A stretch of DNA of 64,000 nt from NCBI GenBank assembly GCA_947382355.1, contig CANCYR010000002.1, positions 92,109 to 156,108 of the forward strand. The letters run 5' to 3'. A program made the translations under genes and the position numbers. Under the pieces are notes generated by a model. It saw only the letters and a list, made by a program, of their open reading frames with translations. It was not told the DNA's origin and did no database searches. Of the stretch, positions 35,743-44,569 are shown piece by piece. The DNA is from an uncultured Lachnospiraceae bacterium (lineage in GTDB: Bacteria; Bacillota; Clostridia; Lachnospirales; Lachnospiraceae). Numbering within the stretch: position 1 is the stretch's first letter; the number at the start of each line of letters is the position of its first letter.

Positions 35743-36354
35743 ATGAGAATAATGAGCAGAGAATCATCAAACATGGTGTATCACAGGCCGAAATGCAGAT
35801 ATGCAGGAAGAATCCGAAAGAAGAACCGGGTACTGATGAAGTGGGAAGATGCGGAATGGAAGGGGTACAGACCCTGTAAATGCTGTGATGGTATCGATTT
35901 CCTTTACAAGATGGAAAAAGAGAAGATCGAGAGGTATGCGGAGCAGTTCAATCTGGATGTGGATTTTATGGACAGAAAGATTTATGTCCGGACGGATGTG
36001 GGATGTTGGAAAATTATTTACAAGATCAGGGATCAGAGATTCATCCTGCTCCATAGGAATTATGCATATGGCAGGATCAATCTGGAAGATGCTGAGAAAG
36101 CACCATTCCACCGCCAAGGGGATATGCCGGAAGCCGGGAGTATCATGAAGTATTTAAAATACATAAAAGAGCATGATGAATTCAAACGGGACACGCCAAA
36201 GGATTACCGCAAGATGCCGCAGGATACAAAGCAGCAGAAAGCCTATTACAGGGCGGCAAAGAAAAAGGCTGAGAGAAGCAGTGCAAAGAGGCTGGACAGC
36301 CTGTTCCTTTTGCTTGAAAAGCAGGAGGGCATAAAACAATTGTCCTGTTGTTGA
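35743..36354 (+). CDS. Ada-like metal-binding domain protein
   Basis: 203 residues. Near the N-terminus, VYHRPKCRYAGRI and then EWKGYRPCKCC form a His-Cys-Cys-Cys set resembling the zinc knuckle of Ada methyl-phosphotriester domains (HxxxC ... GYRPCKxC). The rest is basic and ends in a Lys/Ala-rich helix. The frame is open further upstream, but AAAGGAGC before 35743 favours this ATG. A DNA- or RNA-binding role is plausible; function unknown. Confidence 0.6.
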   Translation: MRIMSRESSNMVYHRPKCRYAGRIRKKNRVLMKWEDAEWKGYRPCKCCDGIDFLYKMEKEKIERYAEQFNLDVDFMDRKIYVRTDVGCWKIIYKIRDQRFILLHRNYAYGRINLEDAEKAPFHRQGDMPEAGSIMKYLKYIKEHDEFKRDTPKDYRKMPQDTKQQKAYYRAAKKKAERSSAKRLDSLFLLLEKQEGIKQLSCC

Positions 36355-36411
36355 CCTGCAGGACTTATTTCATGATATACTTATAAACAGATCGTTACTA
36401 TGGAGGCGGAG

Positions 36412-36591
36412 ATGCAGGAACAGGATAAACGGGCCGTGGAATCTATGTGCAGATGCGGGCTTGATCTAAAAAGCGTTATCAGCGTTTTCCCCAAATTTCC
36501 GGGAGAGGAAATCGCAGCAATATATCATTCTGTGAACGGCAGGGATATAAAGACCGGCGGGGAGCATGGCATAAGCATCAATTGTTCGTAG
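36412..36591 (+). CDS. Hypothetical small protein
   Basis: 59 residues starting MQEQDKRAVESMCRCGLDLKSV. The upstream ATG at 36400 is itself followed by GGAGGCGGAG, the likely ribosome binding site, so 36412 is chosen. The segment CGLDLKSVISVFPKFPGEEIAAIYHSV looks like a small helix-turn-helix. No family recognised. Confidence 0.5.
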   Translation: MQEQDKRAVESMCRCGLDLKSVISVFPKFPGEEIAAIYHSVNGRDIKTGGEHGISINCS

Positions 36592-36630
36592 AGGGCTGTA
36601 CGGAAATTATATGCGGAGAGGTGTGGTGCA

Positions 36631-37416
36631 ATGAGCCGGAAACAGAAAAAGTATGGAATTTGCAGAATATGTGGAGAGTATAAGGAACTGACCTTTGAAC
36701 ACGTTCCGCCGGAAACTGTATTCAATAAGGGGGCGGTGAGGAATGTAAGTCTTGATGCCGTCATTAATGATACGGTGAAAAAGAATAAACTTCCGTGGGA
36801 AATAAATTATAAGAATGGCAAAATACAGCAGCGTGGAAGAGGTGATTTCTATTTGTGCAGTGACTGCAATTCCTGTACTGGCCAATGGTACGTCCCTGCA
36901 TACAGCAGATTTGTCCATGCAATCCAGGGGGCAATGCAGCAGGCTGGGGAGCAGGAGTATGAGTCGCTTGGATTAAAGATAAAAAAGATAAGGCCGCTGC
37001 CGATTTTTAAGCAGATAATGACTATGTTCTGTGACATTAACAATGGGCTTATGGGTGATGATTCCTTAAAAGAATACCTTCTTGAAAAGACAAGCCGGTC
37101 TTTTAACAGAGACCGGTATCATCTGTATGCGCATATCCATGCTGGCGCACTTGAAAGAATGAATGGGATCATGGTTCAGGCGGCAAATTATGGAATCATA
37201 ACGCTTTCTGAGATTTCCACATATCCGATGGGTTTTACGCTGTACATAGATAAGCCGCAAGGCTACAAGCCGGACGGGGTTGATATTACACCCTTTTCAG
37301 ATTGGAATTATGAGGATGAGGAAGATACGCAGATAATCATTCCAAAACTTGAATGCAATACAATGCTTTCTGGCGATTACCGAACCAAGATAGAAATTGC
37401 AGGAAGTAAAGATTAA
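36631..37416 (+). CDS. HNH endonuclease-like protein
   Basis: 261 residues. The N-terminal 90 residues carry two Cys pairs, CRICG near residue 11 and CSDCNS near 74, around LTFEHVPPETVF. This is the arrangement of zinc-containing HNH nucleases in which His (EHVPP) and the later Asn are catalytic. The C-terminal 150 residues match no family I recognise. It sits just before a PD-(D/E)XK protein and a restriction-modification cluster, so a defence function is likely but inferred. Confidence 0.7.
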   Translation: MSRKQKKYGICRICGEYKELTFEHVPPETVFNKGAVRNVSLDAVINDTVKKNKLPWEINYKNGKIQQRGRGDFYLCSDCNSCTGQWYVPAYSRFVHAIQGAMQQAGEQEYESLGLKIKKIRPLPIFKQIMTMFCDINNGLMGDDSLKEYLLEKTSRSFNRDRYHLYAHIHAGALERMNGIMVQAANYGIITLSEISTYPMGFTLYIDKPQGYKPDGVDITPFSDWNYEDEEDTQIIIPKLECNTMLSGDYRTKIEIAGSKD

Positions 37417-37454
37417 TACACAGAATAAACAAGCAGATTGGCGGAGGCAGTGTT

Positions 37455-38465
37455 ATGGCAGAATTATTTGCGTATAACGAGCATATTGATACAATTTTTG
37501 ATCTTATTGGTGAAAGTGAGAATGATATAACAAAAAGCATAGCATGGGCATTTGTTAAATGTCCGCATTTATTGGAAACAGTTATAGATTTTCTTATTCA
37601 CATAAATGTGGACGCAGAGGATATTGTGATTCGGTATCAGGAATTTGAAAAGGATAAAGGAATTACAGATTTGGAGATAACCGATAACCAAAAGTTCTAT
37701 ATTATCATTGAGGCAAAGCGCGGGTGGAGCCTTCCGGGAAAAGAACAGTTAAAGCTGTATTCGGAAAGGACGGCTTTTATCAGTAATCCGGCGAAAGCAA
37801 AGGCAATCGTGTCTATGTCAGAATGTACGGAAGAATATGCTAAAAAGAGGCTGCCTACGATACCGGGGATTCTGATTTTGCATCTCCCGTGGATGGAGAT
37901 ATGTGATATTTCAAGAAAGCTACGGATGAAAACGGCGGGCAAGCAGAACTATATTCTTGGAGAATTAGAGAGGTACATAAAGAGAATTATGACTACGCAG
38001 AATAAAGATACAAATTGGGTATATGTCGTATCACTTGGGTTAGGCGAAGCAGAGATTACGACTTCGGAAGGGAAAAAGCAAAAGGCGGATATAGCATATG
38101 TGGATATCGTGAGAAAATACCATAAGTATTGCTGCCCTGTTGGCGGCGGCAAAGGCGGCTGGCCCAAAGAGCCTTTGACGTATATTGCATTTAGATATAA
38201 CGGCAAATTACAGGCCATCCATCATATTGAAAGTTATACTGTCACAGACAATTTGCATCCGTTTGTTCCGGAGATCCCAGATGCCGAACTTTCCGAGGCG
38301 CATTTTGTATATGAACTGGGGCCGGAAATCATACCGCCAAGGGAAGTACGCACAGGGAAAAGGATTGTAATGTCAAACCGTGTGTGGGTGCAGATTGATA
38401 CTCTGTTCACATCTGAAACGCTTACCGAGGCATTGGAGATATCGAAAGCCCGAATGAATAAATAG
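37455..38465 (+). CDS. PD-(D/E)XK nuclease superfamily protein
   Basis: 336 residues. The N-terminal third holds the nuclease signature: GITDLEITDNQKFYIIIEAKRGW near residues 70-93, giving Asp followed by Glu-x-Lys. YNEHIDTIFDLIG near the start and IAWAFVKCP suggest the DUF-type nuclease fold found in defence islands. The C-terminal half is unassigned. A GGAGG site precedes the ATG. It is followed by the HTH and methyltransferase operon after 185 bp, which has its own operator, so it is probably a separate unit. Confidence 0.75.
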   Translation: MAELFAYNEHIDTIFDLIGESENDITKSIAWAFVKCPHLLETVIDFLIHINVDAEDIVIRYQEFEKDKGITDLEITDNQKFYIIIEAKRGWSLPGKEQLKLYSERTAFISNPAKAKAIVSMSECTEEYAKKRLPTIPGILILHLPWMEICDISRKLRMKTAGKQNYILGELERYIKRIMTTQNKDTNWVYVVSLGLGEAEITTSEGKKQKADIAYVDIVRKYHKYCCPVGGGKGGWPKEPLTYIAFRYNGKLQAIHHIESYTVTDNLHPFVPEIPDAELSEAHFVYELGPEIIPPREVRTGKRIVMSNRVWVQIDTLFTSETLTEALEISKARMNK

Positions 38466-38543
38466 GGAAAGATATTCCTTAAACAGTTTGAGATACCCCC
38501 TATACCTACCTCAAGGGTAAAAGATGTCAGACGGCAAAATAGA

Positions 38544-38573
38544 TATCAATAAATATCAATCAGTATCTATAAA
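38544..38573 (+). promoter_or_regulatory. Three 10-bp-phased repeats, candidate operator of the restriction cluster
   Basis: TATCAATAAA, TATCAATCAG and TATCTATAAA follow one another with an exact 10-bp period (38544-38573), about one helical turn each. They lie 77 bp before the small HTH gene that heads the cluster. Probably its binding site; untested. Confidence 0.5.
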
Positions 38574-38650
38574 TCGCTTGAAAGATGTATGAAGAAGTGC
38601 TAAAATACAAAAGAAATTTTATGTCTTTTGGAAAATTTGGGAGATTATTA

Positions 38651-38845
38651 ATGAGCGAAAGAATAGAAGATAGCTATATCAGCCTTGAAGATGCGGCAGA
38701 ATATTTAAATATTAAGCCCGTGACACTTCGAAAGTGGGTAAGGCAAAAAGCGGATATTCCAGCCCATCAGATAGGGAGACTGTGGAAGTTTAAAAGGTCT
38801 GAACTTGATGAATGGGTAAACAGTGGAAAGAGTGCGGTACAATAA
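38651..38845 (+). CDS. Helix-turn-helix (excisionase-like) protein heading the RM cluster
   Basis: 64 residues of the HTH_17 type: YISLEDAAEYLNIKPVTLRKWVRQK, then IPAHQIGRLWKFKRSELDEWVNSG. Such proteins serve as excisionases or as control proteins of restriction systems. GGGAG before 38651 supports this ATG over an upstream one. It ends 17 bp before the first methyltransferase, so control of that operon is the likeliest job. Confidence 0.8.
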   Translation: MSERIEDSYISLEDAAEYLNIKPVTLRKWVRQKADIPAHQIGRLWKFKRSELDEWVNSGKSAVQ

Positions 38846-38862
38846 TAACAGAGGAGCTGACC

Positions 38863-39822
38863 ATGCAGGTCAATATGAAAATGAAGATATTGTCATTATT
38901 TAGTGGTGCCGGGGGACTTGACCTTGGATTAATCCAGGCAGGGAATACTGTAGTCTGGGCGAATGATATAGATGCAAATGCCGTGGAAACATATAAGAGA
39001 AATATAGGAGGCCATATTGTTCTTGGAGACATCAAGGATATAGATATTAAAGAATTGCCAAGGGCAGAGGTTGTGGTTGGAGGATTTCCATGCCAGGGGT
39101 TCAGCCAGGCGAACAGATTCAGAATGCTTGATGATGAAAGGAATGCACTTTATAAGTTCTTTTATGAGGTCATCCGTGAAACGCAGCCGAAATTTTTTAT
39201 TGCAGAGAATGTAAAGGGTATCCTGTCATTGGGAAAAGGGGAGGCAATTAAGCAGATTATTTCTGATTTTGAGAAGGCTGGGTATTATACAGATTTACAT
39301 CTTGTCAATATGGCTGATTATGGAGTGCCAGAGACGAGGCAGAGAGTGATTATAATAGGGCAGCGCCAGGACTTAGGAGAAAAAAGACTATTCAATTTTC
39401 CGGCACCTACACATGAGAAAGACGGAAGGGGCGGCCTGGCTAAATGGAAAAGCATTTCGGAAGCCATATCCAGATTTCCTGATCCGGATAAGCCAAATAA
39501 TATACTTAACCATGAGTATTCAAAATATAAAGTGGAATACCGTGATTATACGGCTCATCGGCAGACTGACCCGGATAAACCATCACCTACGATACTTGCG
39601 AGGGGAAATGGTGGAGGCGGTGTGTGTGCCATCCCACATTATAATGGTAAAAGGCGTTTAACTGTCCGGGAGAGCGCTGCGGTGCAGACATTCCCGGATG
39701 ATTTTGAATTTTGTGGAGTCAGAGGTTCATGTTATAGGCAGATAGGGAACGCAGTTCCAGTCATGTTTGCAAAGTTACTCGGCGAAGAACTGATGCGGAT
39801 TGAGAAGGAAGAAAATCTATGA
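38863..39822 (+). CDS. DNA (cytosine-5) methyltransferase, first of tandem pair
   Basis: 319 residues. Motif I is FSGAGGLDLGL, motif IV is GGFPCQGFSQANR (catalytic Cys near residue 76), motif VI is FFIAENVKG, motif VIII is QTRQRV-like ETRQRVIIIG, and motif X is RQIGNAVPV. The target region near 215-270 includes SPTILARGNGGGG. GAGGAG precedes the ATG at 38863. It overlaps the second methyltransferase by 4 bp. The two are clear paralogues, as in systems where each enzyme methylates one strand of an asymmetric site. Confidence 0.93.
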   Translation: MQVNMKMKILSLFSGAGGLDLGLIQAGNTVVWANDIDANAVETYKRNIGGHIVLGDIKDIDIKELPRAEVVVGGFPCQGFSQANRFRMLDDERNALYKFFYEVIRETQPKFFIAENVKGILSLGKGEAIKQIISDFEKAGYYTDLHLVNMADYGVPETRQRVIIIGQRQDLGEKRLFNFPAPTHEKDGRGGLAKWKSISEAISRFPDPDKPNNILNHEYSKYKVEYRDYTAHRQTDPDKPSPTILARGNGGGGVCAIPHYNGKRRLTVRESAAVQTFPDDFEFCGVRGSCYRQIGNAVPVMFAKLLGEELMRIEKEENL

Positions 39823-40754
39823 AGGTAGTTTCGTTATTTAGTGGTGCCGGAGGATTGGATTTAGGATTCAAAATGGCCGGCCATGATATTGTATGGGCAA
39901 ACGATTTGTATGAAGATGCTGTACATACATATCAAAAGAATATAGGGGATCACATCGTGTTGGAGGATGTGCGGAATATTCCGACAGATGCGATTCCTGA
40001 TTGTGACATTGTTATTGGCGGTTTTCCCTGCCAGGGGTTTTCTGTAGCTAATACAAAAAGGCACGTTACAGATGCAAGGAATGAATTATATAAACAATTA
40101 ATCCGAGTGATAGAGGATAAAAAGCCTAAGTTTTTTCTGGCAGAAAATGTGAAAGGGCTGACGAACCTTGGAAAAGGGGAAGTATTTAAAATGATACTTT
40201 CCGATTTTGAACAGTTAGGATACAGAGTCCGATATAAGATATTAAATGCTGCTGATTATGGCGTGCCTCAGACACGCCTGAGAGTTATCATAGTTGGTGT
40301 CCGGAATGATATAGGGTGGGAGTATGAGTTCCCCAGGGAGACACACAGCCAGGATGGCCAAGACGGTCTTCCAGAATGGGTAAGTGTTTCAGAAGCATTA
40401 AAAGAGCTTCCCGATCCTGATAGTGAAAATGATGTACCGAATCACACATATTCAAAATATAAACTGAATATCAATGGTTATTTGGGGCATCGACTCCTTG
40501 ATCCGGATAAGCCAGCCCCCACGGTTACTGCCAGAGGTGATAATCGTGGAGGGGTAGTAATCCATCCGCATCCTAATGGACAGCGGCGGATGTCATGCAG
40601 GGAACTTGCATCAGTACAGAGTTTCCCGATTGACTATGAATTTTCGGGAAATAATTCGTCTATTTACAGACAAATAGGCAATGCTGTGCCTCCGCTTTTG
40701 GCATATGCCGTGGCTAGGCAGTTTAATCAATACAGTGATAAAGAGGAGGTGTAA
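39819..40754 (+). CDS. DNA (cytosine-5) methyltransferase, second of tandem pair
   Basis: 311 residues with the same motif set: FSGAGGLDLGF, GGFPCQGFSVANTKR (Cys near residue 70), FFLAENVKG, QTRLRVIIVG and RQIGNAVPP. It is clearly related to the preceding protein throughout; the target region differs (APTVTARGDNRGG against SPTILARGNGGGG). The start codon overlaps the upstream stop (ATGA) and the HNH endonuclease gene follows 2 bp after its stop, so all three are translated together. Confidence 0.93.
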   Translation: MKVVSLFSGAGGLDLGFKMAGHDIVWANDLYEDAVHTYQKNIGDHIVLEDVRNIPTDAIPDCDIVIGGFPCQGFSVANTKRHVTDARNELYKQLIRVIEDKKPKFFLAENVKGLTNLGKGEVFKMILSDFEQLGYRVRYKILNAADYGVPQTRLRVIIVGVRNDIGWEYEFPRETHSQDGQDGLPEWVSVSEALKELPDPDSENDVPNHTYSKYKLNINGYLGHRLLDPDKPAPTVTARGDNRGGVVIHPHPNGQRRMSCRELASVQSFPIDYEFSGNNSSIYRQIGNAVPPLLAYAVARQFNQYSDKEEV

Positions 40755-40756
40755 CA

Positions 40757-42016
40757 GTGCTGCAAAAGAATTTTATACCTACCAAGCCATTTCCTGATTT
40801 TAAGTGGAAATGGGCAAGCCTACAGTGTACGGAAAGATTGAATGACCCGGTAGTCCTGTTGGGTGTATTGTTTCGTATGAGAAAGCTGGAGCTGCTAAAT
40901 CGGGATCTGAAATATAGTTCGCCGGAATTTGCACAGGAGATGCTTGATCTTTCAACCGATTTGTCGGATTCAATAAAGGTCAATCTTGGCGGCCGTGTCG
41001 GAGAGAGAAATATCATCAGGAACAGTAGCCAGTATTGGAGAGCGGTTGGCTTGATCCCAAATGACCGATCCGGGAAAATAAAATTGACAGACTTTGGACA
41101 GAAAGTTGCTGACCGTGATATTTCACAGACGGAGTTTGCGGCAATCACGATTCAGACATTCTGTCTGCCGAATCCCCGGATTCAGAGCCAGGAGGAGTGC
41201 CAGAAGTGGTATGCTGCAGGAATTCTTCTGCATCCATTGAAACTGTTGCTGGAAATAACGTGCGAACTTACGAAATTGGATCAGCTGCAGGGATATATTA
41301 CCCCAGAGGAGCTTGTCCGGATAATCATTCCATTGTCGGGCGCAAAAGCGGAATTGAGGGATTATGTTGATTTTATCCTGCGATACCGCGCTGGGGAGAT
41401 TACCCTTATAGGGTGGCCGGACTGTACCGAAGGGGCAAATGACTTTAGGATTGCGAGAGAGTATCTTTTGTTTCTGAGCAATTACGGATATCTTTGTAAA
41501 TCCGATGCCAGGAAACGGGAAGAGGAAGAGTATCACATCAACATAAACATTTTCGCTGAAATCGAGGAAATCATCAATGAGCAGCCAAAAGAAGAGTCAT
41601 TGTTGAAAGCACTGGATCAGATTCGTGCAAGTGAAGTAATTTCGGAAGTTGAAAGGAAAAGGATTCAGACGAGGGCTGCGAGACCGAACCAGGCAGTTTT
41701 TCGGAAGGATGTCCTTAAGGCTTGTGAGAGGTGCGTGATCACAAATGTTATGATGCCGGAAATACTGGAAGCGGCACATATAAAACCCTTCAAATATAAC
41801 GGAGAGGATACTATCGCTAATGGCTTTGCCATGCGTGTTGATATCCATACTTTGTTTGATGCGGGACATCTGAGAATATCTCCAGAGGGTGATATAGAGC
41901 TGTCTAACCGTGCGAGACTGGATTATGGTGCGAGTATTCCGCCGCGTATTGTTATACCTCCGTTCACGAACAGGGAGTTTTTACGTTGGAGATGGGAGAA
42001 CTATAACGGTCTTTGA
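40757..42016 (+). CDS. HNH-type restriction endonuclease, cognate of the methyltransferase pair
   Basis: 419 residues. The C-terminal HNH_2-type domain is visible from about 315: RKDVLKACERCVITNVMMPEILEAAHIKPF, then GFAMRVDIHTLFDAGHLRISPEG. This gives the catalytic His in AAHIKP with downstream Asp and His. The N-terminal 300 residues should hold specificity and resemble no family I can name. GTG start with AGGAGGT 7 bp upstream. Position directly after two methyltransferases identifies it as the restriction subunit. Confidence 0.82.
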   Translation: MLQKNFIPTKPFPDFKWKWASLQCTERLNDPVVLLGVLFRMRKLELLNRDLKYSSPEFAQEMLDLSTDLSDSIKVNLGGRVGERNIIRNSSQYWRAVGLIPNDRSGKIKLTDFGQKVADRDISQTEFAAITIQTFCLPNPRIQSQEECQKWYAAGILLHPLKLLLEITCELTKLDQLQGYITPEELVRIIIPLSGAKAELRDYVDFILRYRAGEITLIGWPDCTEGANDFRIAREYLLFLSNYGYLCKSDARKREEEEYHININIFAEIEEIINEQPKEESLLKALDQIRASEVISEVERKRIQTRAARPNQAVFRKDVLKACERCVITNVMMPEILEAAHIKPFKYNGEDTIANGFAMRVDIHTLFDAGHLRISPEGDIELSNRARLDYGASIPPRIVIPPFTNREFLRWRWENYNGL

Positions 42017-42071
42017 TGCTTGGACGATAAAAGATTTAGCTTATATAAATGGTGGTGGAGGGTTTAGCTTT

Positions 42072-42809
42072 ATGAGGAAACGTGATAAGCATCAGAGGGG
42101 TAAGAAGGTAGCATGGCTGTCAGTCTTTTTTGTAGTGATGGCCGTGCTGTTTTACATAATTGTCTATAGCTGTTTTTTGGGTGATGGTTTCCTGTCGCCA
42201 GGAAGAGAATTGGAGAAACGGGATTGGCTTGGTTTTTTTGGAGCATATTTATCGTTTATAGGTACGGTTGCAGTCAGCCTTATTGCAATATTGCAGAGCA
42301 GTTATTTTAATAAACGGGAAAATGAACGGAGATATAATGAGAGACTGGAAGTAATACAGCCTATTTTTTCTGTTTCCATTTCAGAACAAAATAGCCATGT
42401 AGGGAATTATGCAGTTCCTTTTAATCCGAGTGACCCATCCACATATCCCAAATATGATAATTTTACAATCAAGATTGAAAACATCGGTGAGTATCCAGCT
42501 ATGCACATATGTGTTTTTGAGAAGTACATGTTTCCGGCAATAAAACAAGGGGAATCTAAAATGATACAGGCGGCATTTAGTGATTCTGAGGATGTCTGGA
42601 AATATCCAAAAGGATTAAAGGCTGTGCTGGATAGCACTGAGCCAAAAGACGAAAAGGAAAGACTGCCTTTGGAGTTTAATATATGCTATGACGATATAGA
42701 TGGAAATTCTTTGTATCAGACATTTAGGCTGATGGATTTTGACGGTGTGAAATATTACGCACTTAAACATAAGGAAGTCACTTCCACGGCAGGGAACGAG
42801 GAGGGATAG
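42072..42809 (+). CDS. Two-helix membrane protein of unknown function in the defence island
   Basis: 245 residues. A basic N-terminus precedes membrane helices near 14-36 and 54-75, then a soluble beta-rich domain (about 85-240). A longer open frame overlaps the endonuclease gene, but GGAGGG at 42057 supports ATG 42072. It is followed after 2 bp by another unknown gene. Short two-helix anchors with a soluble domain occur in several abortive-infection effectors; any such role here is speculative. Confidence 0.6.
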   Translation: MRKRDKHQRGKKVAWLSVFFVVMAVLFYIIVYSCFLGDGFLSPGRELEKRDWLGFFGAYLSFIGTVAVSLIAILQSSYFNKRENERRYNERLEVIQPIFSVSISEQNSHVGNYAVPFNPSDPSTYPKYDNFTIKIENIGEYPAMHICVFEKYMFPAIKQGESKMIQAAFSDSEDVWKYPKGLKAVLDSTEPKDEKERLPLEFNICYDDIDGNSLYQTFRLMDFDGVKYYALKHKEVTSTAGNEEG

Positions 42810-42811
42810 TT

Positions 42812-43954
42812 ATGGATGATAATAGTCGAAAGGATAAAGTTAATCTGACAGAGATTTCCAATGAGTTATATAGAAGGCAGCAAAGGCGGGAGGGAATACA
42901 CAGGGAGATAGAAAAAAGCAAATTATCAAATTTTATGTCCAAAAACAGCAGATACCTTTCAGAGATTATTAAAACATTACAGCTTTCAGAATATGTCAAA
43001 TATATTAAGCCTGGGTTTGATATAAATGAAAACGGTTATGAATTTTCGGTAAAGAACAAGGAATTCCTGATTGAACTGTTAGATAAGTATACGGAGCCCA
43101 ATATGCTTGAATTGCGGAGAGGGCATTGGAATGAAGTATCCGATCGGTATATTGTATGGATTGTGGAAGGAATGTACAAAGTTTTTGAGAATAATGGCAT
43201 TCCAGGGAATGATCTGGCACAAATTGGAATAATCATGTCAAATCTGACGAATTATCCTGTGAGGAAATGCTATGGAAAGATTCTGAAGATGACTTTTGAT
43301 TTGGAGCAGTTAGCTGGAATGACATATTGGCCCAAATGGAAAAGTGGTCTCGGAAGGGAGGAAAATTATGTATGGCTTGATGCAATGGCAGAGGATTTTA
43401 AGCATTTTCTTGATAAGTGGAGGTTCATTTATAATAATATGGGTGAAATTCGCCAGATGGAAATAAATGATATTGCTGAAAGGTGTGCTGCGGATTTAAC
43501 CGCCGATCAAGTATTGCGTGCGGAAGTAGAATTTGCATTTGCCGAACAAATCAATGAAGCTGTAAACTCTGATGAGAAGTTACAGAAAAAAATGGAAGAG
43601 CTGCGAAAAGAAATATATGAAAAAAAGACAGGTTCATATATAAAACGGCAGGAGGATTATGAGTATCTGCGGAAAATAGTTTTTAAACGCAGGATAGAGG
43701 TAGAACAAGAAGTTTTTGAAAAATGCTGTCCGGGTATAGAAGTGCCGCCAGAGGAGGAGATTGTAGGGGAAGAGGATTTTTCTAATATGAAACCTGCAGA
43801 GGAGATACTTCTCGAATCCATAGATGATTATAAAGAGAGCCTTGTGCCATTTCCTAAAGTGGAATTGCCTGATATAGATATTGACGCTGTAATCGAACAG
43901 TACAGAGTAGAGCATGGGCTACAAGGAGATGGAAACGGTGTCAAACAGGAGTAG
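42812..43954 (+). CDS. Unknown soluble protein coupled to the membrane protein
   Basis: 380 residues, highly charged and mainly helical. A coiled-coil stretch lies near 245-290 (SDEKLQKKMEELRKEIYEKK), and an acidic tail (EVPPEEEIVGEEDFS) precedes LPDIDIDAVIEQYR. No catalytic motif or family recognised. It starts 2 bp after the membrane protein stop, so the two form a unit behind the restriction cluster. Confidence 0.6.
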   Translation: MDDNSRKDKVNLTEISNELYRRQQRREGIHREIEKSKLSNFMSKNSRYLSEIIKTLQLSEYVKYIKPGFDINENGYEFSVKNKEFLIELLDKYTEPNMLELRRGHWNEVSDRYIVWIVEGMYKVFENNGIPGNDLAQIGIIMSNLTNYPVRKCYGKILKMTFDLEQLAGMTYWPKWKSGLGREENYVWLDAMAEDFKHFLDKWRFIYNNMGEIRQMEINDIAERCAADLTADQVLRAEVEFAFAEQINEAVNSDEKLQKKMEELRKEIYEKKTGSYIKRQEDYEYLRKIVFKRRIEVEQEVFEKCCPGIEVPPEEEIVGEEDFSNMKPAEEILLESIDDYKESLVPFPKVELPDIDIDAVIEQYRVEHGLQGDGNGVKQE

Positions 43955-44048
43955 TTCTTTGACACCCCGATGACAGGATGGGCAGTCATATGATATGCTA
44001 CAAATGCAGAAGCGGAAGGGCCCACGACCTGCAGGAAGGGTGATATTG

Positions 44049-44312
44049 ATGTCAAAGGCATCAAAAAATGCAGAAATTGAGAAACAGGTGAAAAGGCGGA
44101 TTAAGAAGTTGGGATATGGAAATAGGTTAGTGATGGACCCCATACCCAACACATTTAAGCGCCGGAATCATTTCACGAGAACGGCTAATGGGACATGCGT
44201 TTTTACAGCATTTATGTGGCAGCTCAACTCCCTTGAAGGGAAAGAGTTAAAGAAGGAGATTGACCGCAGAATTCTTGAAGCTGCAAATTACTTTGGTCTT
44301 CAGAAAGAATAG
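44049..44312 (+). CDS. Hypothetical basic protein
   Basis: 87 residues starting MSKASKNAEIEKQVKRRIKKLGYG; a basic N-terminus and a compact C-terminal helical part. GGAAGGGTG before 44049 supports this start over one 54 bp upstream. No family recognised. Confidence 0.5.
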   Translation: MSKASKNAEIEKQVKRRIKKLGYGNRLVMDPIPNTFKRRNHFTRTANGTCVFTAFMWQLNSLEGKELKKEIDRRILEAANYFGLQKE

Positions 44313-44400
44313 AATGCTGATAATGGGATTCATGTTCAATGTAATGTATCTTTGATGCATTGGAAAAAGCGGTAAAGAGGTAAAGAAAATAACAGAACTC

Positions 44401-44429
44401 TTGACAATAAGAACATATGTTTGTATAAT
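44401..44429 (+). promoter_or_regulatory. Strong sigma-A promoter with LexA-like box in the spacer
   Basis: Perfect TTGACA (44401-44406), a 17-bp spacer and perfect TATAAT (44424-44429). The spacer contains GAACATATGTTT (44411-44422), one base from the Firmicute LexA core GAAC-N4-GTTC. A bound LexA would cover the promoter. Possible SOS control of the downstream gene; untested. Confidence 0.6.
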
Positions 44430-44432
44430 TGC

Positions 44433-44523
44433 GTTATCGTTGCATAACGAACCCCCGTTGTTTACAGTGCGGGTTCAGAAAGGGAAGACTCGCTTCACTT
44501 GGTATTAGTGTAGTACCCAGTGG
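44433..44523 (+). promoter_or_regulatory. Structured leader with inverted repeats
   Basis: Downstream of the promoter are GTTAT-N6-ATAAC (44433-44448), then CGAACCCCCGTTG, and a hairpin CACTTGGTA/TACCCAGTG (44496-44504 with 44514-44522). The leader is about 130 nt long, unusual for a 77-residue protein. It may hold a repressor operator and an RNA control element. Inference. Confidence 0.35.
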
Positions 44524-44569
44524 AGTAGTGGGGAATTGAGCTCTGAGAGATTAACAGGAGACGATGCGC

